A program made the translations under genes and the position numbers. Shown here one piece after another: positions 58,008-64,000 of a stretch of 64,000 bases of DNA. Source of the stretch: Weizmannia acidilactici (GTDB lineage: Bacteria; Bacillota; Bacilli; Bacillales; Bacillaceae_C); contig NZ_BKZR01000004.1 in NCBI RefSeq assembly GCF_008974225.1, forward strand, positions 1 through 64,000. Direction: 5' to 3'. Below the pieces are notes generated by a model. That model ran no database searches, was not told the DNA's origin, and saw only the letters and a program-made list of their open reading frames with translations. Numbering within the stretch: position 1 is the first letter of the stretch; each line of letters begins with the position of its first letter.

Positions 58008-58013
58008 TACGGC

Positions 58014-58050
58014 AACCGGCACGGCTCATTTCGCCGCGTCGGTTTTTGTT
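58014..58050 (+). terminator. Terminator after the 42-residue peptide gene
   Basis: AACCGGCACGGC pairs with GCCGCGTCGGTT (one mismatch, one G-U) around a 7-base loop, followed by TTTTT. Confidence 0.85.
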
Positions 58051-58125
58051 TGCAATCATTCGGCTTGCGGGCATATAATCGTATAATCGTCTTAAACGTT
58101 TATTTTAAGATACGGAGGGATTTTT

Positions 58126-59049
58126 TTGAAAAAAGTTTTATCTTTTTTGGGCACGGCGGCGCTTTCGGCAGGCGCGCTCGGATTTTATATTTCCGAGCAG
58201 GTGATGCATATGCGCAAAAAAGACGAACACCTGATCATTGACCGCGAAGTTGCGGCAAAGCGGCTAGATCTTGAAGCATACGCGTCTCTGCCGAAAGAAG
58301 AAGTGTGGATCCTCTCCCCTTTCGGCTATATGCTGAAATCTGTCTGGGTCAAGCCCTACCCCGATTCAAAAAAATTCATGATTTTCTGTCACGGCGTAAC
58401 AGAAAACAAAATGAATTCGATCAAGTACATGAATGTTTTTCTTAAACGGGGCTTTAATGCCATCCTTTACGACCACAGGCGCCACGGAGAATCCGGTGGC
58501 AAATCGACGAGCTACGGCTACTACGAAAAATTTGATTTGAAAGCGGTTGTCGATGCGCTGCTGGCGCGCGAAGGGGAAGACATTTTTTTCGGCATCCACG
58601 GCGAATCGATGGGCGCCGCAACGCTTCTTTTGTATGCCGGGCAGCTTTGTGACCGGGCGGATTTTTATATCGCCGACTGCCCGTTTTCCAGTTTTCGCAC
58701 CCAATTGATCCAGGAGTTTACACACGAGGCAAAGTTGCCTGGAAAATGGTTTTTCCCGCTTGCCGACCTTTTTGTCCGCATCCGCGACGGCTACTCGCTC
58801 CGCCATGTTTCACCGATCGATGTGGTCGACCGCATCAGAAAGCCTGTTTTGTTTATCCACAGCGCCAAGGACGATTACATTCTGCCGGAAATGACAAAAG
58901 CCCTGTACGAAAAGAAAAGAGGGCCGAAACAGCTGTTTATTGCCGAAAACGGAGCCCATGCCCAGTCATTTAATTTGAACCGGGAACAGTATGAAAAAGC
59001 GGTTGATGAATTTTTGGAAAACATTGTCCTCGGAAACCGCAATTTTTAA
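58126..59049 (+). CDS. yqkD: Alpha/beta hydrolase YqkD
   Basis: A 307-residue serine hydrolase with an uncleaved N-terminal signal-type helix (residues 4-22), so probably facing the outside or the membrane. The nucleophile elbow is GESMGA near residue 165. The oxyanion region FCHGVTENKMN and a charge-relay Asp in HSAKDDYILP and His in NGAHAQSF complete the triad. The substrate is unknown. The TTG start at 58126 has CGGAGGG 6 bases upstream. Confidence 0.92.
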   Translation: MKKVLSFLGTAALSAGALGFYISEQVMHMRKKDEHLIIDREVAAKRLDLEAYASLPKEEVWILSPFGYMLKSVWVKPYPDSKKFMIFCHGVTENKMNSIKYMNVFLKRGFNAILYDHRRHGESGGKSTSYGYYEKFDLKAVVDALLAREGEDIFFGIHGESMGAATLLLYAGQLCDRADFYIADCPFSSFRTQLIQEFTHEAKLPGKWFFPLADLFVRIRDGYSLRHVSPIDVVDRIRKPVLFIHSAKDDYILPEMTKALYEKKRGPKQLFIAENGAHAQSFNLNREQYEKAVDEFLENIVLGNRNF

Positions 59050-59128
59050 CGCATCCTTCCCGTTTTTCTGAACATCCGCTTATGTCCATGAATATGGTAT
59101 AGGAGCATGAAATCGGGGAGTGTCGAAG

Positions 59129-60538
59129 ATGGAAATTTATACTGTGCAGCAAGGCGATACGCTTTGGCGGATTGCAAACCGCCTTAATGCGGATCTTGCG
59201 CAGCTTTTGGCGGCAAACGGGCTCGGTGGCTCGTCGCCGCTTGTGCCCGGCCAGGCACTTGTTATTCCTGACCGGTTTTTCCAATATATCGTCCAGGAAG
59301 GGGACCAGCTCGGAACGATTGCCGCGCGCCTCGGCGTTACGGCCCGGTCCCTGATCGAAGCCAATGTGCTCCGCAATCCCGCCTCACTTTCTCCGGGGCA
59401 GGTACTTTATATCCCTTACAGGAACCATACGGTCAGAGCAGGCGAAACATTGTACGGGATTGCCCGGGCTTATGGAGTGAACCCGCAAAGTATTACCCGG
59501 GCAAATCAGCTTACAAGCGCATCCCTTGCTGTAAGCCAGGTGCTTCGTATCCCGGCTCCCGCACGGCCGGTAAAAGAAGTCAACGCCTATACAACTTCTT
59601 TTGATGTTGCAGGCGCCGGGGAAGTATACAGGCTTGGGCATTATTTTACGTACCTGTCCCCTTTCCGCCATGCTTTCCGGGAAGACGGCAGCCTGACGCC
59701 GCTCAATGACCGCCCTGTCATCCAGGCGGCGGAAGCAAACGGTGTCCAGCCGCTTTTGATTCTCGCCAATTTTACGGAAAGGGGCTTCAGTTCCGATTTG
59801 GCGGCCCGGCTGCTCCGGAACGAACCACTGCAGGGCACGCTGATCAATAATCTTTTAACAGCCATGAGGCAAAAAGGCTACCGCGGCGTAAACTTTGATT
59901 TTGAGTATGTGTACCCTGAAGACCGCGACCGTTATACAGCCTTTCTGCAGCGCGCCGTCCGCCGCCTGCGCCCTGAAGGCTTTCTCGTTTCGACCGCGCT
60001 CGCGCCGAAAAATTCCGGAACACAGCAAGGGCTGCTTTATGAAGCCCATGATTACGGGGCGCATGGCGCAATCGTCGATTTTATCATCCTCATGACGTAT
60101 GAATGGGGCTGGGCAGGCGGCAGGCCGTGGGCAATTGCGCCGATCAACGAAGTGAGACATGTCCTGGATTACGCCGTCACCGTTATCCCACCGAATAAAA
60201 TCATGATGGGGGCGCCGCTTTACGGGCGCGACTGGAAAATCCCGTGGCACCAAGGGACATTTGCGCGCACCATAAGCCCCCAGGAAGCAGTTGCTTTAGC
60301 GGCACAATACGGCGCGGAAATCCGCTACCATCCAACGTATCAGTCGCCTTATTTCCGTTACACCGATGAAACCGGCCAGCAGCATGAAGTCTGGTTTGAA
60401 GACGCACGCAGCATACGGGCAAAAATCAATTTGTTGAACGAATACGGCCTGCGCGGCATCAGCTACTGGGTGCTCGGCAACCCGTTCCCGCAAAACTGGG
60501 TTGTCCAGCAGGCGCTCGTGCAGGCAAGAAAAAGATGA
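59129..60538 (+). CDS. yaaH: Spore cortex/peptidoglycan hydrolase with three LysM and a GH18 domain (YaaH/SleL-like)
   Basis: A 469-residue glycoside hydrolase. Three LysM repeats start at EIYTVQQGDTLWRIAN, FQYIVQEGDQLGTIAA and HTVRAGETLYGIARA (about residues 2-48, 53-98 and 102-147). The GH18 domain has the active-site motif GVNFDFEYV near residue 254. YaaH and SleL of B. subtilis and B. cereus have two LysM, so this version has one more. It likely acts as an N-acetylglucosaminidase on cortex during germination. The ATG at 59129 has GGGGAG 8 bases upstream; the GTG at 59120 is less likely. No signal peptide, as in spore-coat-targeted relatives. Confidence 0.9.
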   Translation: MEIYTVQQGDTLWRIANRLNADLAQLLAANGLGGSSPLVPGQALVIPDRFFQYIVQEGDQLGTIAARLGVTARSLIEANVLRNPASLSPGQVLYIPYRNHTVRAGETLYGIARAYGVNPQSITRANQLTSASLAVSQVLRIPAPARPVKEVNAYTTSFDVAGAGEVYRLGHYFTYLSPFRHAFREDGSLTPLNDRPVIQAAEANGVQPLLILANFTERGFSSDLAARLLRNEPLQGTLINNLLTAMRQKGYRGVNFDFEYVYPEDRDRYTAFLQRAVRRLRPEGFLVSTALAPKNSGTQQGLLYEAHDYGAHGAIVDFIILMTYEWGWAGGRPWAIAPINEVRHVLDYAVTVIPPNKIMMGAPLYGRDWKIPWHQGTFARTISPQEAVALAAQYGAEIRYHPTYQSPYFRYTDETGQQHEVWFEDARSIRAKINLLNEYGLRGISYWVLGNPFPQNWVVQQALVQARKR

Positions 60539-60546
60539 AAGGCGTG

Positions 60547-60580
60547 GCCGGCAAACGTGGAAAGCTTGCCGGCTTTTTTC
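60547..60580 (+). terminator. Terminator after yaaH
   Basis: GCCGGCAA/TTGCCGGC with an 11-base loop, followed by T6. Confidence 0.92.
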
Positions 60581-60920
60581 ATGCCCGTTCCACATCGATA
60601 ATGGCATCCATTTTTAAAAAAACGGCCTCCCCTGTTTTTTTAAGCAGCTTCAATTCCCTTTCCAGCGGGCGGAAATCTTTTACGGTGCCGGTGATCTCGC
60701 GGAACGACCCGTCCTCGAAAAAACGGACCGAAACCGGCGCCTGTATCTCTCGGGCAAGCTTGAGCATCCGGTTGATCTTTTCGAGATGCTGCTCATCCAG
60801 TTCAGGTTTTTGCAGTTTTCCCTGCTCCCTTTTCCGTTTTAGAATTGCCTGTTTATGCTCGGGCAAAAACATGCGCGACCCCTCCCAAAGTTTGTTTCCG
60901 CGCCGCAAATAATCGTTCAT
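60579..60920 (-). CDS. yqjX: YolD-like protein (YqjX)
   Basis: A 113-residue YolD-family protein with the typical opening RRGNKLWEGSRMFLPEHKQA and a beta-strand-rich C-terminal half (ITGTVKDFRPLERELKL). YolD proteins are small partners encoded with Y-family polymerases such as UvrX. The start overlaps the yqjW stop by 4 bases, giving coupled translation. It shares the LexA-type control region of yqjW. Confidence 0.92.
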   Translation of the reverse strand: MNDYLRRGNKLWEGSRMFLPEHKQAILKRKREQGKLQKPELDEQHLEKINRMLKLAREIQAPVSVRFFEDGSFREITGTVKDFRPLERELKLLKKTGEAVFLKMDAIIDVERA

Positions 60921-62152
60921 TTATAATGCCCCCCTATCTTTTTGGCGCGTTCCAAAGCCTGGCCGGCATCGAGCAGCGACACCGCCCAGATGATCGACGC
61001 GGCCCCGTACTTCTGCTTGATGCGGTCCATCGTATAGCCGATTTTTCTTTGCGCCTCTTTGTTTTCAAACAATTCCAGCTGCCGGGTCTTGTCGCTGCAC
61101 AGGCGCGACAGCTGCACGCTGATACGGCGCACCGGTTTCCCGTTCCAAAATTCGAGAAACAGCCGGCATGCCGCCCGGTAGACGTCCATCGTCCCGTTTG
61201 TCGGCGTCATGAGGGCCGTCTGGCGGTGGAACCCCGTCGGATGCGTATAGTCCGCCCCCTGGCAGCCGACCGAAACGCACCCCCCCATCACGCCTGATAT
61301 CCGCGCCCTTGAACAAACTTCTTCGCTCAGTTCAAGAAGAATCACTTTAATTTCGCGCTCGAAACTCGCGTAATCGCGCGGCAGTGTCATCGCGTGCCCG
61401 ATCGCCTTCTGCCCGTCATGCGATTCCCTTGAAACAGGCGAATAATCAATGCCGTTTGCCGTCTCCCACAGCACCTGCCCGTTTATGCCCCATCTTTTCT
61501 TTAAAACGGGCAGCGGGAAGCGGGCAAGCGCGCCAATTGTATAAATGCCGAGCCGCTTTAAATGCCGCTCCATCCGGCTTCCGACGCCGAACATCGCGCC
61601 GACCGGCAAAGGCCATAAATATTCCTCGATATTATGATGATTCAGTTCAAAGATGCCGTTTTTATTTTTTTTTGCAAAATTATCGCATGCCATTTTTGCG
61701 AGCACTTTATTCGGTCCGATCCCGCAACGGGCGTAAACACCGGTTTCATTCATGATATCCCGCTGGATTTTGGCGGCGATTGCATGCGGCTCCCCGAACA
61801 GCCGCCTGCTGCCCGTCACATCCATGAACTGTTCGTCGACCGAATACGGTTCGACCATATCCGTATATCGTTCAAGGATGGCGGTAATTTGCAGAGACAC
61901 ATCCAAATAACGCTGCATGCGCGGCCGGACGATAACCGCATCAGGGCAGAGCTGCTGCGCTTCCCATAAGCGGAGGGCATTTTTGACGCCGCGTTTTTTC
62001 GCAAGCGGGCAGCCAGCCAGCACCACCCCGGACCGGCGCGCCGGATCGCCCGACACGATCACGGGCTTATCTTTGTATTCCGGATGGTCGGCCTTTTCAA
62101 TGCTCGCATAAAATGACTGCATATCAACAAGAAAAATGACACGCTGGCCCAA
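60917..62152 (-). CDS. yqjW: Y-family translesion DNA polymerase (YqjW/UvrX-like)
   Basis: A 411-residue UmuC/DinB-like polymerase. Catalytic motifs are FLVDMQSFYASIEKA (first Asp) and EPYSVDEQFMDVTG (second Asp and Glu). The little-finger region follows the helix-hairpin-helix GVGSRMERHLKRLGIYTIG. The TTG start at 62152 has GGGG 6 bases upstream. Two LexA-like boxes lie 44 and 79 bases upstream. Operon yqjW-yqjX matches B. subtilis and is expected to be SOS-induced. Confidence 0.93.
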   Translation of the reverse strand: MGQRVIFLVDMQSFYASIEKADHPEYKDKPVIVSGDPARRSGVVLAGCPLAKKRGVKNALRLWEAQQLCPDAVIVRPRMQRYLDVSLQITAILERYTDMVEPYSVDEQFMDVTGSRRLFGEPHAIAAKIQRDIMNETGVYARCGIGPNKVLAKMACDNFAKKNKNGIFELNHHNIEEYLWPLPVGAMFGVGSRMERHLKRLGIYTIGALARFPLPVLKKRWGINGQVLWETANGIDYSPVSRESHDGQKAIGHAMTLPRDYASFEREIKVILLELSEEVCSRARISGVMGGCVSVGCQGADYTHPTGFHRQTALMTPTNGTMDVYRAACRLFLEFWNGKPVRRISVQLSRLCSDKTRQLELFENKEAQRKIGYTMDRIKQKYGAASIIWAVSLLDAGQALERAKKIGGHYK

Positions 62153-62574
62153 TTTCCACCCCTTCTTCCCTTACTTAGTTAGCGAGAAAGAATCACGAAC
62201 CTATGTTCTTATTCTATACCCTATTATATTCGAATATACGTTCCCTATCCAATTATTTTTTTGGAAATGCAGCTATTTTTTTCCAGTAAAATTGGTGACC
62301 GGAATCCACTTCGGTATCCGGCTGGGGAAAGGAATCTTCTGCAGGAGTACACCCGTCAGAAAAAATATTTTTCTCAACAAATTTCAGACTTTGAGAAAAG
62401 AATGCTGCTTTTCTCCCCGTTTTTTTGCCCACGCTGATTTCCCGTATGTTTCCGCTGATTCAGCAAACCAAGGCGGGCGACCGTTGTTAACGCCGCTTTC
62501 CGTTGGCAGTCACGGGCTTCATCACGTGGCAATTCAGTTCGAGGGGAGCCCCTGCCGGCAATTTTCGCAGTCAT
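62153..62574. other. yqjW promoter region and non-coding GC-rich block
   Basis: The right part of the yqjW leader with two LexA boxes lies at 62196-62244. A GC-rich block at about 62490-62570 may be a diverged intergenic repeat; it does not align well enough to copies 1-3 to call. No gene is supported. Confidence 0.5.
62196..62244 (-). promoter_or_regulatory. Two LexA boxes upstream of yqjW
   Basis: CGAACCTATGTTCT (62196-62209) and CGAATATACGTTCC (62231-62244) each match the Bacillus SOS box CGAACNNNNGTTCG at nine or eight of ten fixed positions. They are 21 bases apart, spanning the expected yqjW promoter. Confidence 0.8.
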
Positions 62575-62610
62575 TAAAAAATCCACGGGTGCAAATACCT
62601 GTGGATTTTC
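62575..62610 (-). terminator. Terminator after yqjQ
   Basis: AAAATCCACGGGT and ACCTGTGGATTTT pair with one mismatch around a 6-base loop, followed on the minus strand by T-rich sequence. Confidence 0.85.
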
Positions 62611-62617
62611 CTTCCTA

Positions 62618-63412
62618 TCATTTTTTGAAAAACGCATTCCGCCCGAGCCTTTCCACAAACCCGGGAAAAAGTGCATGAATCATGCTTCCCGCATTCATCC
62701 ATTGTGGGGCATTGATTTCGCGTCGGTTTGTAAACATGGCGCCGGCAATTTTTTCCGCCAGCTTTTCAGGATCGAGCATGAACTTTTCAATATTTTTCCG
62801 GTATGTCCCCGATTTGTCGGCAATGTCAAAAAAGTGGGTCGCAATCGGCCCCGGGTTTACGGCGGTCACATAAACACCGAACCGTGACATTTCCATCCGC
62901 AGGCTGTTCGTAAACCCGAGCACAGCAAATTTACTTGCGGCATAAACGCTTGATTTCGGCGTCGCCATTTTTGCCGCCTGTGAAGCAATGTTTACGATAT
63001 GGCCGGCGCGCTTTTTTTGCATATGCGGCGCAACCGCTTTTGTGCAGGCGATCAGCCCGATGACATTGACGTCGAATATGCCCCTGACATCTTCCATCCG
63101 GATGTCCTGGACTTCGTCAAATACGCCAAACCCGGCATTGTTGACGAGGATATCAATATTTCCGTGCCGGCTGTAAATCGCATCAAATACGGCGGGGATT
63201 TTTTCGTGTTCGGATACATCGAGCCGGATTGCATCGCAAGCAACAGAATAAGCCGCCTCGATCTCTGCCTTGATTTTTTCAAGCTTTTCAAGGCTGCGGG
63301 CAAGCAAAACAAGATTGGCCCCGTTTTTTGCGCACGCAAAAGCGATTTTTTCACCAAGCCCGCCGGATGCGCCGGTAATGACAATCGTTTTGTTTCTTAT
63401 ACGTCCGTTCAT
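62618..63412 (-). CDS. yqjQ: Short-chain dehydrogenase/reductase YqjQ
   Basis: A 264-residue classical SDR. The cofactor motif TGASGGLGE is at residues 13-21, NNAG near residue 90, the catalytic Ser in IVNIASQAAK and Tyr/Lys in YAASKFAVLG. The PGPI loop follows. The substrate is unknown. The ATG at 63412 gives the family length and has GGGGAAG upstream; upstream in-frame codons are leader sequence. It diverges from proI. Confidence 0.92.
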   Translation of the reverse strand: MNGRIRNKTIVITGASGGLGEKIAFACAKNGANLVLLARSLEKLEKIKAEIEAAYSVACDAIRLDVSEHEKIPAVFDAIYSRHGNIDILVNNAGFGVFDEVQDIRMEDVRGIFDVNVIGLIACTKAVAPHMQKKRAGHIVNIASQAAKMATPKSSVYAASKFAVLGFTNSLRMEMSRFGVYVTAVNPGPIATHFFDIADKSGTYRKNIEKFMLDPEKLAEKIAGAMFTNRREINAPQWMNAGSMIHALFPGFVERLGRNAFFKK

Positions 63413-63572
63413 ATTGCCATCTTCCCCAATTTTTCGTATGTATCTTACAATTGTATCGCATGCCGCCTGGAATGTCACTTTCGGAAAGGCCCCTATTTTC
63501 TCTGAAAATTCCAAGAATATCCTCTTGACAATGGTTCCTTTTTTCTTCATAATGAATAATACATTTTCAATA

Positions 63573-63806
63573 TGCGATCGGCTATGACCGGGACCAGTAA
63601 GCCACGCATGATGCAAGAGAGTGGAGTTCGAGGCTGGAAAACTTCGCCATCCTCTGCTTGGCCGAACCTGCCCTGTGAGCTGTTTGGCAAACCAAACCGG
63701 AATAAACCGTTAGACTAATGAGATGCGGGAAGCCATTTTCCCGCAAAAAAGGTGGTACCGCGGAACAACGCCCTTTCGTCCTTTAACGGATGAAGGGGCT
63801 TTTTGC
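63573..63806 (+). promoter_or_regulatory. T-box leader upstream of proI, probably tRNA-Pro specific
   Basis: The T-box core AAGGTGGTACCGCGG is at about 63749-63763. It is preceded by a stem I region with AGTAAGCC and GAACCT; the CCT at 63667-63669 is a proline codon in the specifier position. A terminator (GCCCTTTC/GAAGGGGC plus T5, 63770-63804) follows. Uncharged tRNA-Pro should favour antitermination and expression of proline synthesis. Confidence 0.92.
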
Positions 63807-63824
63807 TTGGAAGGAGGAAAAACG

Positions 63825-64000
63825 ATGAAAGTATCTTTTATCGGCGCCGGATCGATCGCCGAAGCTATGATCGGGGGCATACTGAAAAAAGGCGTTGTCA
63901 AATCCGGTGATATCAAGGTGCATAACCGTACAAACAAAAAAAGGCTTGCGGCATTGGAACACCGGTACGGCATCCAGGCCGCACCAACATTGGAACAGCT
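63825..64000 (+). CDS. proI: Pyrroline-5-carboxylate reductase (5' part)
   Basis: The first 58 codons are in the window. The N-terminus has the NAD(P)-binding start KVSFIGAGSIAEAMIGGILK and continues VVKSGDIKVHNRTNKKRLAA. This is the last step of proline synthesis (P5C to proline). AAGGAGG lies 6 bases before the ATG. The proline T-box in front and the yqjQ neighbour match B. subtilis proI. The frame is open at the right edge. Confidence 0.9.
   Translation, partial: MKVSFIGAGSIAEAMIGGILKKGVVKSGDIKVHNRTNKKRLAALEHRYGIQAAPTLEQ

Noticed and set aside
62490..62570. Fourth copy of the intergenic repeat
   Set aside because: Only scattered similarity to copies 1-3; the key GACTCCTGC..GGAAAAGCG block is not recognisable.
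63710..63973. Minus-strand 87-codon frame over the T-box and proI
   Set aside because: Antisense to the proI start and the T-box leader; no start signal.
1..64000. CRISPR array, tRNA/rRNA genes, insertion sequences, prophage
   Set aside because: I looked for evenly spaced direct repeats, clover-leaf ends, transposase motifs and phage genes and found none.

Overview
The window is chromosomal DNA from an endospore-forming member of the Bacillaceae. Nearly every gene has a direct counterpart in the Bacillus subtilis segment running from hbs/spoIVA through res, spmAB/dacB, scpAB, lysA, spoVA, spoIIA, dacF, pdp/drm, xerD and fur to the yqk and yqj genes, in largely the same order. Moderate GC, frequent TTG starts and the repeat family suggest the Heyndrickxia (Weizmannia/Bacillus) coagulans group or a close relative. 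That species guess is inference from memory, not from a search. No rRNA, tRNA, insertion sequence, prophage or CRISPR array was seen.

Layout. 0-12 kb, mainly minus strand: hbs, spoIVA, yphF, yphE, gpsA, der, yphA, ypfD, cmk, the PilZ c-di-GMP receptor ypfA and the ypeB/sleB germination pair, with the micro-gene ypzI on plus. 12-22 kb: prsW, ypdA, gudB, mecB/ypbH, ypbG, the plus-strand cotJABC spore-coat operon, ypbF, a short ypbE, ypbD, recS and ypbB. 22-31 kb: fer (plus), ribU behind an FMN riboswitch, an M23/LysM hydrolase, and the resA-E block for cytochrome c biogenesis and redox sensing. 31-38 kb: rluB, spmB/spmA/dacB, scpB/scpA, a 30-residue YjcZ-type peptide, ribT and lysA. 38-49 kb: a reduced spoVA cluster (AA, AB, AEA, AF), spoIIAA-spoIIAB-sigF, dacF, pdp-punA-drm, xerD, yqzK and fur. 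49-53 kb: spoIIM, yqxK, nudF, mciZ and yqkF. 53-55.3 kb: a biofilm-switch island. 55.3-64 kb: yqkE, xpaC-yaaN, a 42-residue peptide, yqkD, a spore GH18/LysM hydrolase, an SOS-type yqjX-yqjW pair, yqjQ and a T-box-controlled proI cut by the window end.

The most interesting region is 53.4-55.3 kb. A GEMM-I (cyclic dinucleotide) riboswitch lies directly in front of sinI, the antirepressor of the biofilm master regulator SinR. The aptamer carries A, not G, at the position that separates 3',3'-cGAMP from c-di-GMP aptamers by my alignment. A 10-bp hairpin that overlaps the aptamer 3' end covers half of the sinI Shine-Dalgarno. About 0.6 kb downstream is a second, decayed sinR plus a second sinI whose reading frame is broken exactly at an A-AAA-AAG slippery heptamer. 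SinR-type boxes sit nearby. With the PilZ receptor at 9.2 kb, this suggests that a cyclic dinucleotide controls the motile/sessile decision at the level of SinI translation.

Many genes act together in sporulation: SpoIIAA/AB/SigF compartment control, SpoIIM engulfment, MciZ blocking FtsZ, SpoIVA/CotJ coat, DacB/SpmAB/DacF cortex, SpoVA DPA transport, and SleB/YpeB/YaaH germination. Sigma-E, -G and -H type promoters are readable in front of several of them.
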